Origin: Veronia pacifica
GTDB lineage: Bacteria > Pseudomonadota > Gammaproteobacteria > Enterobacterales > Vibrionaceae
DNA: 36,864 nt
Direction of reading: 5' to 3'
Assembly: GCF_001707825.1 (NCBI RefSeq)
Contig: NZ_LYBM01000052.1
Location: 1-36,864 of the forward strand
Below, piece after piece: positions 7,926 through 15,814 of the stretch; positions within the stretch are counted from its first letter, which is position 1; each line of letters begins with the position of its first letter. The translations under genes and the position numbers were made by a program. The notes under the pieces were generated by a model, which saw only the letters and a program-made list of their open reading frames with translations, was not told where the DNA came from and made no database searches.

Positions 7926-9050
7926 CTATCTCTGGGTTGAATCATTTGCCTGCTGAAGTAAGTTCTGGCTCTCATGCAAGAAACGTCCGGCATGCTCACC
8001 AAACCAATTTTCTACCTGACTAAAGGCATCAACAAACTGGTCTTTGTCACAGGTCTCCAGCAAATCAATCGCTTCACCAAATCGGGCATGAAAGCGTTTA
8101 ATCATGTCAATATTTTGCGGCGAGGACATGATAATGTCGGCATACAAGCTGGCATCCTGTGCAAATAGACGCCCGACCATCGCCAGTTCAAGACGATAAA
8201 TAGGCGAACTCAGCGAAATAAGTTGCGCAAGGTTCGGGTTTTCCTCTGCCAGGTGAACACCATAAACAAAAGATGTGAAGTGACGGAGAGCCTGAATCAG
8301 CGTCATCCCCTGATCATGCTCGATCGCGCTGATCCTCTGCAGACTCGCGCCCCAAATCCTGATCTGTTCAAGCAACCATTGATAAGCCTCGGGGTTTCTT
8401 CCATCACAATACACGACAACCTGTTTAGCAAGGCTGGGAGTATTGGGGCCAAACATGGGATGAAGACCGACAACTGGACCAGAGTGAGACTCCAGCATCG
8501 CTTGTAATGGCTCGCTCTTGATTGACGTGAGGTCAGCCAAAATACAATCTTCGGGCAACGATGTGAGTTTACGGATAATGGTATCAGTGCGGTTGATTGG
8601 CACTGTCACGACGACCATTCCGGCATCAGAGAGAATGTCGTCAGCCTGATCCCAGTCCTGACTGCCAAGCACTTTTACCTGATAACCAGAAAGGGTAAAG
8701 AGTTTACAAAAAAGTTTGCCAAGCTGACCGTGTCCACCAACCACCACGATGGAGCGTAACGATGGGTTGAGACACTTAAAACCTGAGTCGTTCTCGCTGA
8801 CATACGATTCCCGCATTGTGCGGCGGAGAATATCTTCAATCAGATCAGGAGGTACACCCCGAGATTCCGCCTCCTTGCGCCGAGAAGCCAGCATCGCCGC
8901 TTCCCTGTCAGGCGCATAAATTGGTAAGCCATGCTGACTTTTGACTTCTCCCACTTCCGCAACCAATGACAACCGCTTTGCCAGCAGTTCGACCATCTGT
9001 TTATCTACTTCATCAATTTCATCCCGCAAACGGGAAAGCTCTGCCACCAT
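7926..9050 (-). CDS. tyrA: Bifunctional chorismate mutase / prephenate dehydrogenase TyrA
   Basis: TyrA makes 4-hydroxyphenylpyruvate from chorismate by way of prephenate, the tyrosine branch. The 374-residue product (E. coli 373) starts with an AroQ chorismate mutase domain (1 to about 90: [19 protein letters not shown]). It then has a Rossmann NAD-binding motif [13 protein letters not shown] (about 102-114) and the prephenate dehydrogenase core ([35 protein letters not shown]). It lies 31 bases downstream of aroF on the same strand, the same order as the E. coli aroF-tyrA operon. It therefore probably shares the TyrR-controlled aroF promoter. Confidence 0.97.
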   Translation of the reverse strand: MVAELSRLRDEIDEVDKQMVELLAKRLSLVAEVGEVKSQHGLPIYAPDREAAMLASRRKEAESRGVPPDLIEDILRRTMRESYVSENDSGFKCLNPSLRSIVVVGGHGQLGKLFCKLFTLSGYQVKVLGSQDWDQADDILSDAGMVVVTVPINRTDTIIRKLTSLPEDCILADLTSIKSEPLQAMLESHSGPVVGLHPMFGPNTPSLAKQVVVYCDGRNPEAYQWLLEQIRIWGASLQRISAIEHDQGMTLIQALRHFTSFVYGVHLAEENPNLAQLISLSSPIYRLELAMVGRLFAQDASLYADIIMSSPQNIDMIKRFHARFGEAIDLLETCDKDQFVDAFSQVENWFGEHAGRFLHESQNLLQQANDSTQR

Positions 9051-9081
9051 GACGGTTCACTGTCCTTTTCAATCGTTCTTG

Positions 9082-10152
9082 TTATTGTATCCGCTGCGAC
9101 AACATCGGTGTTAGTTCAGATGCGGTACGGAGCAGTAATGCTTCTGTTTCCTGCCAGCCGAGGCAAGCATCAGTAATGGAAACACCATAGACCATCTCTG
9201 ACCGAGGCAGATCAGCACTCTGATTACCTTCATTGAGATGACTTTCTAGCATAAGGCCTATGATAGACCTATTTCCCTCACGAATCTGGTGAATAACGTC
9301 TGTTGCGACCAAAGGCTGACGACGAAAATCTTTGCGGGAGTTGGCATGGCTACAATCAACCATCAGTGCTGGCTCAATCTCAAGCGACGTCATTTTTTCC
9401 TCGCACTCAGCAATAGAGACTGAGTCATAATTAGTTTGCTTGCCCCCACGGAGGATGACGTGCCCGTCCGGATTCCCGTCTGTACTCATCAAAGCGACCT
9501 GTCCCGCTTGGTTAATCCCCATAAATCTGTGACCAGAAGCGGCTGCATTCATTGCATTGATCGCCGTATCTAACGAACCATCTGTGCCATTCTTAAAGCC
9601 AACAGGCATAGATAAGCCACTGGCCATTTCACGGTGGGTCTGTGATTCTGTGGTACGTGCGCCTATCGCTGCCCAGCTAAACAAATCTCCCACATACTGT
9701 GGACTAATGGGATCGAGGGCTTCTGTGGCGAGTGGCAACCCCATTTCGGTGAGTTCAATGAGCAACTGCCTTGCTTTGTGCAGCCCTGCAGATACATCAA
9801 AACTCCCGTCAAGATGTGGATCATTAATTAGTCCCTTCCAGCCAACCGTCGTTCTCGGCTTTTCAAAATACACTCGCATGACGATATATAACTGACTGGA
9901 AACTTTTTCTGACAGTTCTTTCAGTTTTACTGCATACTCTTTGGCGGCATCGATATCGTGAATAGAGCACGGGCCACACACCACAAGCAGACGGTGATCT
10001 TTCTTATGAATAATGTTGGCAATATCTTGTCTGGCATGACTGATAAATTGCAACCCCTGCTCGCTAACAGGCAGATTTGACCTGAGTTTTTGAGGTGTGA
10101 TCAGAACTTCTTCGTTCTGGATATGAATATTTGTTAGCTGATCTCGTTCCAT
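9082..10152 (-). CDS. aroF: 3-deoxy-7-phosphoheptulonate (DAHP) synthase, AroF-type
   Basis: This enzyme catalyses the first step of the shikimate pathway, from phosphoenolpyruvate and erythrose 4-phosphate to DAHP. The 356-residue class I enzyme has the family signatures LLVVCGPCSIHD, MRVYFEKPRTTVGWKGLINDP, GARTTESQTHREMASGLS, VGFKNGTDG and DCSHANS. Sequence similarity, pairing with tyrA and the tyrosine-regulator boxes upstream point to the tyrosine-sensitive AroF isozyme rather than AroG or AroH. The feedback specificity itself is inferred from context. The start at 10152 follows GTGAAGGGCGAAGC. The tyrA gene follows after 31 bases. Confidence 0.93.
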   Translation of the reverse strand: MERDQLTNIHIQNEEVLITPQKLRSNLPVSEQGLQFISHARQDIANIIHKKDHRLLVVCGPCSIHDIDAAKEYAVKLKELSEKVSSQLYIVMRVYFEKPRTTVGWKGLINDPHLDGSFDVSAGLHKARQLLIELTEMGLPLATEALDPISPQYVGDLFSWAAIGARTTESQTHREMASGLSMPVGFKNGTDGSLDTAINAMNAAASGHRFMGINQAGQVALMSTDGNPDGHVILRGGKQTNYDSVSIAECEEKMTSLEIEPALMVDCSHANSRKDFRRQPLVATDVIHQIREGNRSIIGLMLESHLNEGNQSADLPRSEMVYGVSITDACLGWQETEALLLRTASELTPMLSQRIQ

Positions 10153-10202
10153 GCTTCGCCCTTCACTGAAGTTTGCCTTTAACTATTAATGTCAGGCTCA
10201 CA

Positions 10203-10231
10203 ACCATAATCAGCATGGAAGCGGAATGCAA
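10203..10231 (-). promoter_or_regulatory. Likely aroF-tyrA promoter
   Basis: On the minus strand, TTGCAT (10231-10226) is followed after 17 bases by TATGGT (10208-10203). It lies directly downstream of the TyrR-type boxes and about 50 bases before aroF. Both hexamers are imperfect, so this is a moderate call. Confidence 0.4.
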
Positions 10232-10236
10232 GTAAA

Positions 10237-10254
10237 TGTAAACTTAAAATTACT
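10237..10254 (-). promoter_or_regulatory. TyrR box 1 (weaker) upstream of aroF
   Basis: TGTAAA-N6-ATTACT matches 10 of 12 defined positions of TGTAAA-N6-TTTACA. It ends 5 bases from the -35 hexamer, a position suited to repression. Its centre is 20 bases from that of box 2, about two helical turns. Confidence 0.6.
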
Positions 10255-10256
10255 AT

Positions 10257-10274
10257 CGTAAATTTAAGTTTACA
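10257..10274 (-). promoter_or_regulatory. TyrR box 2 (strong) upstream of aroF
   Basis: CGTAAA-N6-TTTACA matches 11 of 12 defined positions of the TyrR consensus. With box 1 it also forms a perfect 13-base inverted repeat (10236-10248 with 10263-10275). TyrR hexamers bridging strong and weak boxes are the known mechanism at E. coli aroF. Confidence 0.72.
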
Positions 10275-10317
10275 TTAATACCTTTGGCTCTGAGAAAGGA
10301 GTATTCAGTAAATAGCG

Positions 10318-10713
10318 TTAGAAATCACGATCGACGCCTTTTCCATATTGGTGAGTATCATGACCCCTTTGCCACTCTGTGCGGAACAGAGAAGCGTCTG
10401 AATGATAGTCGCATACACCTCGATATGGACTTCCAGACAACCCTATGTTGTATGCATTGTGTACGTTACAGTACATTCTATTGCCCGCATGATAACCCGC
10501 ATCATACAAGTCATACTTCGCACTCTTGCCAGCGCGTTCAGCCAGCAGCGAAACATCTTTTTCAGACTTGGCCAGCGCCCCACGCTCACCATCAAGTTTC
10601 CCTAAAAGATACCAATCCCCGCTTTCAATCGCTTTATCTAGCGGAGAAAAAGCACAGGCTGTCAGAAGTAAAAAAACGAAACATAACATTCCAGCCTGCA
10701 TTTTTTTTATCAT
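10318..10713 (-). CDS. DUF2799 lipoprotein (YfiL-like)
   Basis: This is a small lipoprotein of unknown function. From the ATG at 10713 (preceded by GGGAGGAC) it has 131 residues. A signal peptide ends in LLLTAC, and the mature part begins with the DUF2799 pattern SGDWYLLGKLDGERG. Repeated glycine/tyrosine motifs follow (YDLYDAGYHAGNRMYCNVHNAYNIGLSGSPYRGVC). In E. coli yfiL, which I recall as the same family, also lies beside aroF, so the position supports orthology. The frame extends 16 codons further upstream, but the lipoprotein signal favours the internal start. Family assignment is from memory of the motif. Confidence 0.75.
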   Translation of the reverse strand: MIKKMQAGMLCFVFLLLTACAFSPLDKAIESGDWYLLGKLDGERGALAKSEKDVSLLAERAGKSAKYDLYDAGYHAGNRMYCNVHNAYNIGLSGSPYRGVCDYHSDASLFRTEWQRGHDTHQYGKGVDRDF

Positions 10714-10761
10714 CGCATGTCCTCCCTGTTGTTTTTCCCAATATAGCCGACCTATTTTCAC

Positions 10762-11048
10762 GCTGGTGTCTTTTATCCAACACCACTGTGAATATGAATG
10801 CTTTAGAAGGCCGTGTCAGTAAAATAGCACATGGCTAATGGCCTCTGAGAGCATAAAAATAAGGCAAATTGATACACCATAAATTATTTTTTATTCTCCG
10901 TTTAAAGTACTTCAAATAAGCTTTTAAATTAGCTTTGGTTAAATGACAAAATCAGATTCTGAACGCCTGTGGCTTTGTGGCTTTGCGGACTGGGGATTTG
11001 GTGAATTATCACCGAAGACATAGAAAAATAACGACGACAAAGGAATCA
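10762..11048. other. Non-coding stretch between the DUF2799 gene and the DUF2834 pseudogene
   Basis: It is AT-rich, with a short direct repeat (GTGGCTTT twice, near 10968-10985) and a 5-base-pair hairpin at 11000-11013. I see no credible gene. It should hold the DUF2799 promoter on the minus strand, which I could not pick out. Confidence 0.5.
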
Positions 11049-11381
11049 ATGTGGAAGAACATCTCTCTTGGATTAACCATCCCAGGGGCAGTGGTTCCAT
11101 ATCTGTTCTTTTAGGGCTTTGCGGTCGAAAATGGTATGAATATACGGCTATTTTTTAGCATGGCTTTTACTAATAATGCGGCAAGTAACGGAACGTCGAA
11201 TTTACTGGTCTCACCCGTCGTGTTACGGATTTTTCTATTTGTAAAACAGCAAAAAAGAAATGGCCTAAAGCATAGCTATTTATCTTACTCACCATGTTTG
11301 TTGGACTCAGTTGCCCTACCCTCTTACTTGTATGCGCGAGAGAATAAATCGGAATCAACAACAATCTGGCGGCAGGTATAA
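11049..11381 (+). pseudogene. Decayed DUF2834 membrane protein gene
   Basis: An ATG at 11049, behind AAAGGAATCA, opens a frame reading WKNISLGLTIPGAVVPYLFF and then an in-frame TAG at 11112-11114. The same frame continues without another stop to 11381. It still shows the DUF2834 order: a GMN..LFF segment, TSNLLVSPVVLRIFLFV, a GLKH motif, and a final LPSYLYARE. DUF2834 proteins are about 100-residue inner-membrane proteins with three helices, starting near K-N-L and ending near LPLFLYMRE. Besides the stop, the helices contain odd residues, so decay seems advanced. The frame from 11136 alone could still be translated, but it lacks the first helix. Family assignment is from memory of the motif. 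Confidence 0.75.
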
Positions 11382-11471
11382 GTACATGTGAATTCGTGAA
11401 AAAAATATTGAATGTATTATCTTTTTTCTTTCAACGGCCTAGATAATAAAAGTACATTCTGATTATTTTTA

Positions 11472-11492
11472 AAGACGGGCAAAGCCCGTCTT
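11472..11492. terminator. Hairpin downstream of yjjG
   Basis: A 9-base-pair stem AAGACGGGC/GCCCGTCTT with loop AAA lies 10 bases after the yjjG stop on the minus strand. Its minus-strand tail is short in U (TTTAAAAAT), so it is a moderate terminator. It also faces the DUF2834 remnant on the plus strand. Confidence 0.7.
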
Positions 11493-11501
11493 ACTTAATC
11501 T

Positions 11502-12179
11502 TCAATCTAGAAGGTAACTCTTTAAGGCTTGCCAGGAAGAGGCGGTGAAGGTCGGTTGAATACCTTCGGGCAAGGTTTCACCCTTGAGGTTAAGCCAACA
11601 GGTATCAACACCCGCATTCATCCCGCCAAGTACGTCAGAGTGAGGATTATCACCCACCATAAGTACGCTGGCTTTGTCTGGCTGTCCCATTTTCTCCAAC
11701 GCATACTCAAAAATTCGGGGGTCGGGTTTAGCGACGCCTATTTCCTCCGAGATGAATACGTGCGTGAAGTAAGGTGTCATGCCTGTCCGTTCAAGTCTGA
11801 TTTTTTGCAGTTGGGTAAAACCATTGGTAACAATCCCCAGTTTCGCGCGCTCTACAAGCTTTGGGATGACGATATCAACATCTGTTAGCGGTTTACACAC
11901 ATCCGCCATTGCATTCAAAAATGCGCCATTCAGCTCATCCGGTTCTACATTGAGTTTTTCAGCCCACCCTAAGAAGCGAGTGATCTGAAGTTCCTGCGCT
12001 GTAATCTCACCGTTTTGATACTTCACCCACAGAGGTTGGTTTTGCTTCTTGTAAGCGACGTGGTCATCGCGGGTAAAGTGAACACCGTAGTCTGAAAGCA
12101 TGATTTTTAAGCCCTGAAAATCATCGAATGAAAACAGGGTTTCATCAGCATCAAAAAGTATCCAATCGTAGTGCATCAC
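11502..12179 (-). CDS. yjjG: Pyrimidine 5'-nucleotidase YjjG (HAD family)
   Basis: YjjG is a house-cleaning phosphatase that dephosphorylates dUMP, UMP, dTMP and non-canonical pyrimidine nucleotides. The 225-residue protein has the same length as E. coli YjjG and matches it throughout. Features are HAD motif I FDADETLF (nucleophile Asp10, acid/base Asp12), motif II GIVTNG, the lysine of motif III in VAKPDPRIFEYAL, and motif IV MVGDNPHSDVLGG. A helical cap domain (about 16-95) includes PLWVKYQNGEIT. Two ATG codons in tandem leave the start uncertain by one residue. It is a single gene, divergent from the DUF2834 remnant. Confidence 0.93.
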   Translation of the reverse strand: MMHYDWILFDADETLFSFDDFQGLKIMLSDYGVHFTRDDHVAYKKQNQPLWVKYQNGEITAQELQITRFLGWAEKLNVEPDELNGAFLNAMADVCKPLTDVDIVIPKLVERAKLGIVTNGFTQLQKIRLERTGMTPYFTHVFISEEIGVAKPDPRIFEYALEKMGQPDKASVLMVGDNPHSDVLGGMNAGVDTCWLNLKGETLPEGIQPTFTASSWQALKSYLLD

Positions 12180-12311
12180 TTCTTCCTTTAATCGGTTTTT
12201 CCGGACGGGATTATATCTTCACCTCACGACTTGTCAGCTCCCATTTATCCCAGCGGTTATCTAAGAAGGACTGAAATGATACTTTGCAATATTACGAAAA
12301 GAGTTTGAACA

Positions 12312-12344
12312 GAAAACGCCGGGCCGCTGTCACCCGGCGTTTTC
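12312..12344. terminator. Terminator downstream of the PepSY gene
   Basis: A 12-base-pair stem GAAAACGCCGGG/CCCGGCGTTTTC with a 9-base loop lies 18 bases after the PepSY gene stop on the minus strand. The A/T ends give short U runs on both strands. Confidence 0.85.
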
Positions 12345-12362
12345 AAGAGGCAAGGATTATAT

Positions 12363-13640
12363 TCACGCCAGCCGGCGTTCGCGGCGTTTTCCCCGCCAGT
12401 CAGTCAAAAATGACACAGCAACCAGTAACAACAGGCTTGCTCCAAAGAGCGGTAATAACATCGCCAATATGGCAAGTAGGACAAACACGCCTTTGCCTAC
12501 TCGCATCTCAGCTGGCACCTTGGGGATCCCCCAGCTGCCTTTTGGCTTTCTTATCAGATAAGACGCCATGGCTGATAAGCTCATGAGTGCCAACAATACC
12601 GCAGTAGCGAGCACCAGCCCCCAGTTAAGACTGCCAAAGAATTCTCCCTGATGAATTCGCATGACTATCTGCCGCCCGTTACTCATCGCACCAACCTCTG
12701 ACCACGGAAAGGCCTTTATCTTGGCACCCGTGTATTGGTCATAATGGATAGACCACTGTTGATTGAGGTCTTCACTGCGGTTTCTGATACTAAATACTGA
12801 GTTCGCTTTTTTGGGGAAGGTCAGAGTGACAGTGCCTTTTAACCCTTCTTTACGTGCTATGGCGACCATTTCATCCAATGAGAGGGGAGCTGCCCCCTGA
12901 GACGGAGCTGATTTTAGTCCCCGACCTGAGTAAGCGGATGGGTAGCCACTGCCCGTATTATCTCGCAACCATTTAAAGTTACTGCCAAACACCTCTGTCC
13001 AAGGCATTCCGCCAGCAAGAATAAGTAACAGAAAACCGGAAACCCAGAAGCCTGTCACCGCATGAAGGTCTCGATACATCACTCTCTTGCCCGCATTGAA
13101 GCGAACAGTGAACAATCCTCTGATTCCGCGCTGCCCTCTCGGCCACCAGACATACACGCCAGTGATCACGAGTACGACGAGCCAGCTGGCAACCAATTCA
13201 ATCACCAGCGTTCCCTGTTTTCCGAGGAGTAACTCGCCGTGAAGTTTACGAACCTTCTGCATCAGCGTATCTGACACCGCCCAGGAGCCTGTTACCTCAC
13301 CGCTATATGGGTCAACGTAGGTACTGCGTTTAGAAGAAAAACGGCCGGACTGAAACTCCACAGCATCGGTCTCAGACTGAGGAAGAATAATTTTTGACGG
13401 CTTTTTCGATGATTCAGCTTTTGCAGCAGTCGTCGCGTTTTCCAGTAGTTGTTGATAACTGAGCCGCTCACCACTTTTTTCTACCTGAATAACATCCCGA
13501 TATGCACTCTGCTCATAATCTCCCTTAAAAAGGTATATCGCTCCGGTAACCGAGAGCAAAAAAAGAAATGGGAGACTAAAAAGCCCTGCGAGAATATGCC
13601 ACTTCCAGATCCAATTATGTAATTGTTTTCCTTTGAACAT
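12363..13640 (-). CDS. PepSY-associated transmembrane protein (PiuB-like)
   Basis: This is an inner-membrane protein of the PepSY_TM family. Members are often iron-regulated and placed beside siderophore receptors, and some are ferric reductases. The 425-residue product has an N-terminal helix (WHILAGLFSLPFLFLLSVTGAIYLF, about 14-38) and a periplasmic PepSY part with YVDPYSGEV. Further helices lie around 147-167 and 197-212, with conserved histidines in the pattern WKWH, KLHGELLLG, DLHAVTGFW and RIHQGEFFG. Two helices near the C-terminus end in a basic tail. The start ATG at 13640 follows AAAAAGGAAACGCA. A weak Fur-like site lies upstream, and a phosphopantetheinyl transferase gene is divergent from it. 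An iron-related role is inference; the substrate is unknown. Confidence 0.85.
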   Translation of the reverse strand: MFKGKQLHNWIWKWHILAGLFSLPFLFLLSVTGAIYLFKGDYEQSAYRDVIQVEKSGERLSYQQLLENATTAAKAESSKKPSKIILPQSETDAVEFQSGRFSSKRSTYVDPYSGEVTGSWAVSDTLMQKVRKLHGELLLGKQGTLVIELVASWLVVLVITGVYVWWPRGQRGIRGLFTVRFNAGKRVMYRDLHAVTGFWVSGFLLLILAGGMPWTEVFGSNFKWLRDNTGSGYPSAYSGRGLKSAPSQGAAPLSLDEMVAIARKEGLKGTVTLTFPKKANSVFSIRNRSEDLNQQWSIHYDQYTGAKIKAFPWSEVGAMSNGRQIVMRIHQGEFFGSLNWGLVLATAVLLALMSLSAMASYLIRKPKGSWGIPKVPAEMRVGKGVFVLLAILAMLLPLFGASLLLLVAVSFLTDWRGKRRERRLA

Positions 13641-14032
13641 TGCGTTTCCTTTTTGTAATCAAAAAAATTGATTGATGTTCCTGTCACTCCGAAACTTGCT
13701 TCCAGTAAAGCAGAATTATTGTTTGATATAAATTAGCAATAAGTATCACAGCATCAAGGCGTTAGTTACTTCTAAGCCGATCCTGAAACGCCCCCAAACG
13801 TCGTGAAGGCTTCGAGAAATTAATCATTTTGCTGAATGAAAGAACCGAGATACGGGAGGGATATCCCACGTGCCGAGGGAGGTGGATAATAGCAAAGACA
13901 GCTTTTCATAATAAGTTGAGCAATGTAACGAAATATGACGCCACACAGCATTGAAATCACGTATCATGAGGATGTTTCTTACGGTGAAAAGTTGGAAATT
14001 CCTGTTATTACCTCACCATGGATTGAAACCCT
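13641..14032. other. Divergent intergenic region, PepSY gene and phosphopantetheinyl transferase gene
   Basis: About 390 bases lie between the two divergent starts. It must hold both promoters. The only regulatory hint is the weak Fur-like dyad at 13724-13748. A 41-codon frame from 13934 has no ribosome site and is not called. Confidence 0.5.
13724..13748 (-). promoter_or_regulatory. Weak Fur-like dyad upstream of the PepSY gene
   Basis: TGATA-N15-TATCA is AT-rich with outer arms like those of Fur boxes, but only about 11 of 19 positions fit the classical consensus in either register. The type of gene downstream makes iron control plausible, but the sequence match alone does not establish it. 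Confidence 0.25.
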
Positions 14033-14737
14033 GTGTTCATTTCTTCTCCATCTTCATTAATGTTGACTAACTTCCATGGCGTTTGTCTGGCAGCAGCATT
14101 CAGCCTGGAACAATTTAGTGACCAAGATTTTCATGCATTGAACATTGCCCTGCCCGACAATATATCTCGTTCGGTGAACAAGCGAAAAGCAGAGTTTCTT
14201 GCAGGTCGCTATCTGGCCAAACTGGCGCTCAGCCAGCTTAACCGACCTGAAGCAGATATCCCATCTGGAGACAACCGAGCGCCAATATGGCCTGTAGGGA
14301 TCGCTGGAAGTATCTCGCATCATAAAACCAAAGCTGTATGCGCACTGACCCCGGCGCATTCGCCTGAACAGGGTATAGGTATTGATACAGAGCTTTTTGT
14401 CTGTGAGAAAACAATCGATGCCTTGCTCAAAACGGCAGTGAACAGACAAGAGGTTGAGGAATTAGCAAAAGCAGGTTTAACAGAAATAGCTGGGCTCACC
14501 GCCGTATTTTCAGCAAAAGAAAGTCTATTTAAAGCGCTTTTCCCTCAGGTACAGCGTTATTTTGACTTTCTGGATGTCAGACTGGTCGCCTGCAATGATA
14601 AAGGCTTCGAATTTGCTTTAAACACAACATTGGCGACAGGACTCCCCAAAAACAGTCGCCTTAACGTCGATTGTTACTGGGAGCCAGACGCGGTAACTAC
14701 ATTTACTCAGTCCGACTGGGTGGAAACACCTCGCTGA
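14033..14737 (+). CDS. 4'-phosphopantetheinyl transferase, EntD family
   Basis: This enzyme moves the phosphopantetheine arm of CoA onto carrier-protein domains of non-ribosomal peptide, polyketide or polyunsaturated fatty acid synthases. The 234-residue protein has the family motifs in order: KRKAEFLAGRYLAKLAL, APIWPVGIAGSISHHKTKAVCAL, the magnesium-binding GIGIDTE, and FSAKESLFKALFPQV (W/F-SAKES-x-x-K). The frame opens after a stop at 14024, so the start is either GTG 14033 or ATG 14060. Neither has a clear ribosome site. No synthase or siderophore cluster is present in the window, so its substrate must be encoded elsewhere. The PepSY gene beside it hints at siderophores. Confidence 0.9.
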   Translation: MFISSPSSLMLTNFHGVCLAAAFSLEQFSDQDFHALNIALPDNISRSVNKRKAEFLAGRYLAKLALSQLNRPEADIPSGDNRAPIWPVGIAGSISHHKTKAVCALTPAHSPEQGIGIDTELFVCEKTIDALLKTAVNRQEVEELAKAGLTEIAGLTAVFSAKESLFKALFPQVQRYFDFLDVRLVACNDKGFEFALNTTLATGLPKNSRLNVDCYWEPDAVTTFTQSDWVETPR

Positions 14738-14740
14738 GGG

Positions 14741-15682
14741 TTAGTTCTGGGCGGCCGGGATGTCTTTTAACCACCACCTAGCCCAAATGCTGATAACCAG
14801 TATAGAAAAAATGAGCCGCCCCCAAAGCACAGCCCAAATATCGGCCCCCAGCAACAGTATGAGTATGGTATCTTCAATCAGGCTATGAGAAAGACCGAGA
14901 AAACTGACGGCAATTATAGTATCGCGACGGCTTATTCCTCCCTTACGCACTTCGTTAATCAGTAAACCAGCACCAAAAGAGATCCCAAGAGTGACGCCAA
15001 TCAAAGTGATATTGCTGGCCGATTTACCGAGAGTGAGTAAGCGCATTACCGGACGTAAAAGTGCATGAATGAGTCTATCCATTTTCAACACGTCCAATAA
15101 TTTCAACCCCGTCATTAATACAGCAATAATACACAGTACTGACACCAGCATTTGGGCCTGCTCGACGATCCAAGCAGTCCAACTGCTATCTGTACGAACG
15201 TCAGGTTGCCACAACAGAGTAACTTGTTGTTGTTGAAAACTACCAAGATCATAAATAGTTGATACCACAGCGGCCAACACCAGAGCACCGACGACGCGAA
15301 AAGTGAGGGTAAGTAACCAAGTCACACCTGTCGCTTTTGCGACTGCTCCCTCTACTGGCAGAGAATGTGCAACGAGAATGAGTAGCCCAAGCACACTGAC
15401 TTCAGCAACAGAAAAATCATTCTGTGCCGCGACCTCGTAAAACACAGCCATTGCAGTATAAATGTTTGTCAGGATGCCAACTGCCCAGACCAACCCCCAC
15501 TCAGCAGGCAGACCAACCAATGACATTAGAGGGGCTAGGAGTTGAGCTAAAAATTCAACGCCACCCAAATCACTGAGCAGCTTCACTGCAATCAACGTGG
15601 GCACCATAATTTTTATCAGAGTCCAATACACATCCCAGATATTTTTAAGATGTAAAGACACCGCACTCACCGCTGTTGTCAT
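14741..15682 (-). CDS. Nucleoside-recognition (gate) domain membrane protein
   Basis: This is a 313-residue polytopic inner-membrane protein with two gate (nucleoside-recognition) domains, the fold also found in SpmA/SpmB, FeoB and nucleoside transporters. The first repeat includes DVYWTLIKIMVPTLIAVKLLSD and a helix-breaking SLPVEGAVAKATG. The second includes LIHALLRPVMRLLTLGKSAS, GVTLGISFGAGLLINE and FLGLSHSLIEDTILILLLGAD. The cargo is unknown and transport is inferred from the fold. It converges with the phosphopantetheinyl transferase gene (3 bases between stops) and is divergent from an Lrp-type regulator. That arrangement is common for a regulator and its target carrier. Confidence 0.82.
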   Translation of the reverse strand: MTTAVSAVSLHLKNIWDVYWTLIKIMVPTLIAVKLLSDLGGVEFLAQLLAPLMSLVGLPAEWGLVWAVGILTNIYTAMAVFYEVAAQNDFSVAEVSVLGLLILVAHSLPVEGAVAKATGVTWLLTLTFRVVGALVLAAVVSTIYDLGSFQQQQVTLLWQPDVRTDSSWTAWIVEQAQMLVSVLCIIAVLMTGLKLLDVLKMDRLIHALLRPVMRLLTLGKSASNITLIGVTLGISFGAGLLINEVRKGGISRRDTIIAVSFLGLSHSLIEDTILILLLGADIWAVLWGRLIFSILVISIWARWWLKDIPAAQN

Positions 15683-15792
15683 CTGTCTTCCTTTACCCGA
15701 TTTATTTAAAGCACTATTTTAAAATGGCAAGCATTGAATATTTCTCATTTATCCGCTGATAAATTCTATTTTTTTTCTTATTTGACCTTATA

Positions 15793-15809
15793 AAGAAATA
15801 ATATTTCTT
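15793..15809. promoter_or_regulatory. 17-base AT-rich palindrome in front of the Lrp-type gene
   Basis: Perfect 8-base arms AAGAAATA/TATTTCTT flank one central base. It lies in the 132-base region between the gate-protein and regulator genes. Lrp/AsnC proteins bind AT-rich palindromes of this size and usually control their own and the divergent gene, so it is a good operator candidate. Confidence 0.5.
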
Positions 15810-15814
15810 AATGG

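Noticed and set aside
10284-10838. 184-residue plus-strand frame
   Set aside because: It runs antisense to the DUF2799 lipoprotein gene and has no domain-like sequence.
13934-14059. 41-codon plus-strand frame starting MTPHSIEITYHEDVSYGEK just before the phosphopantetheinyl transferase gene
   Set aside because: No ribosome site, overlaps the start of the transferase gene, and no recognisable family.
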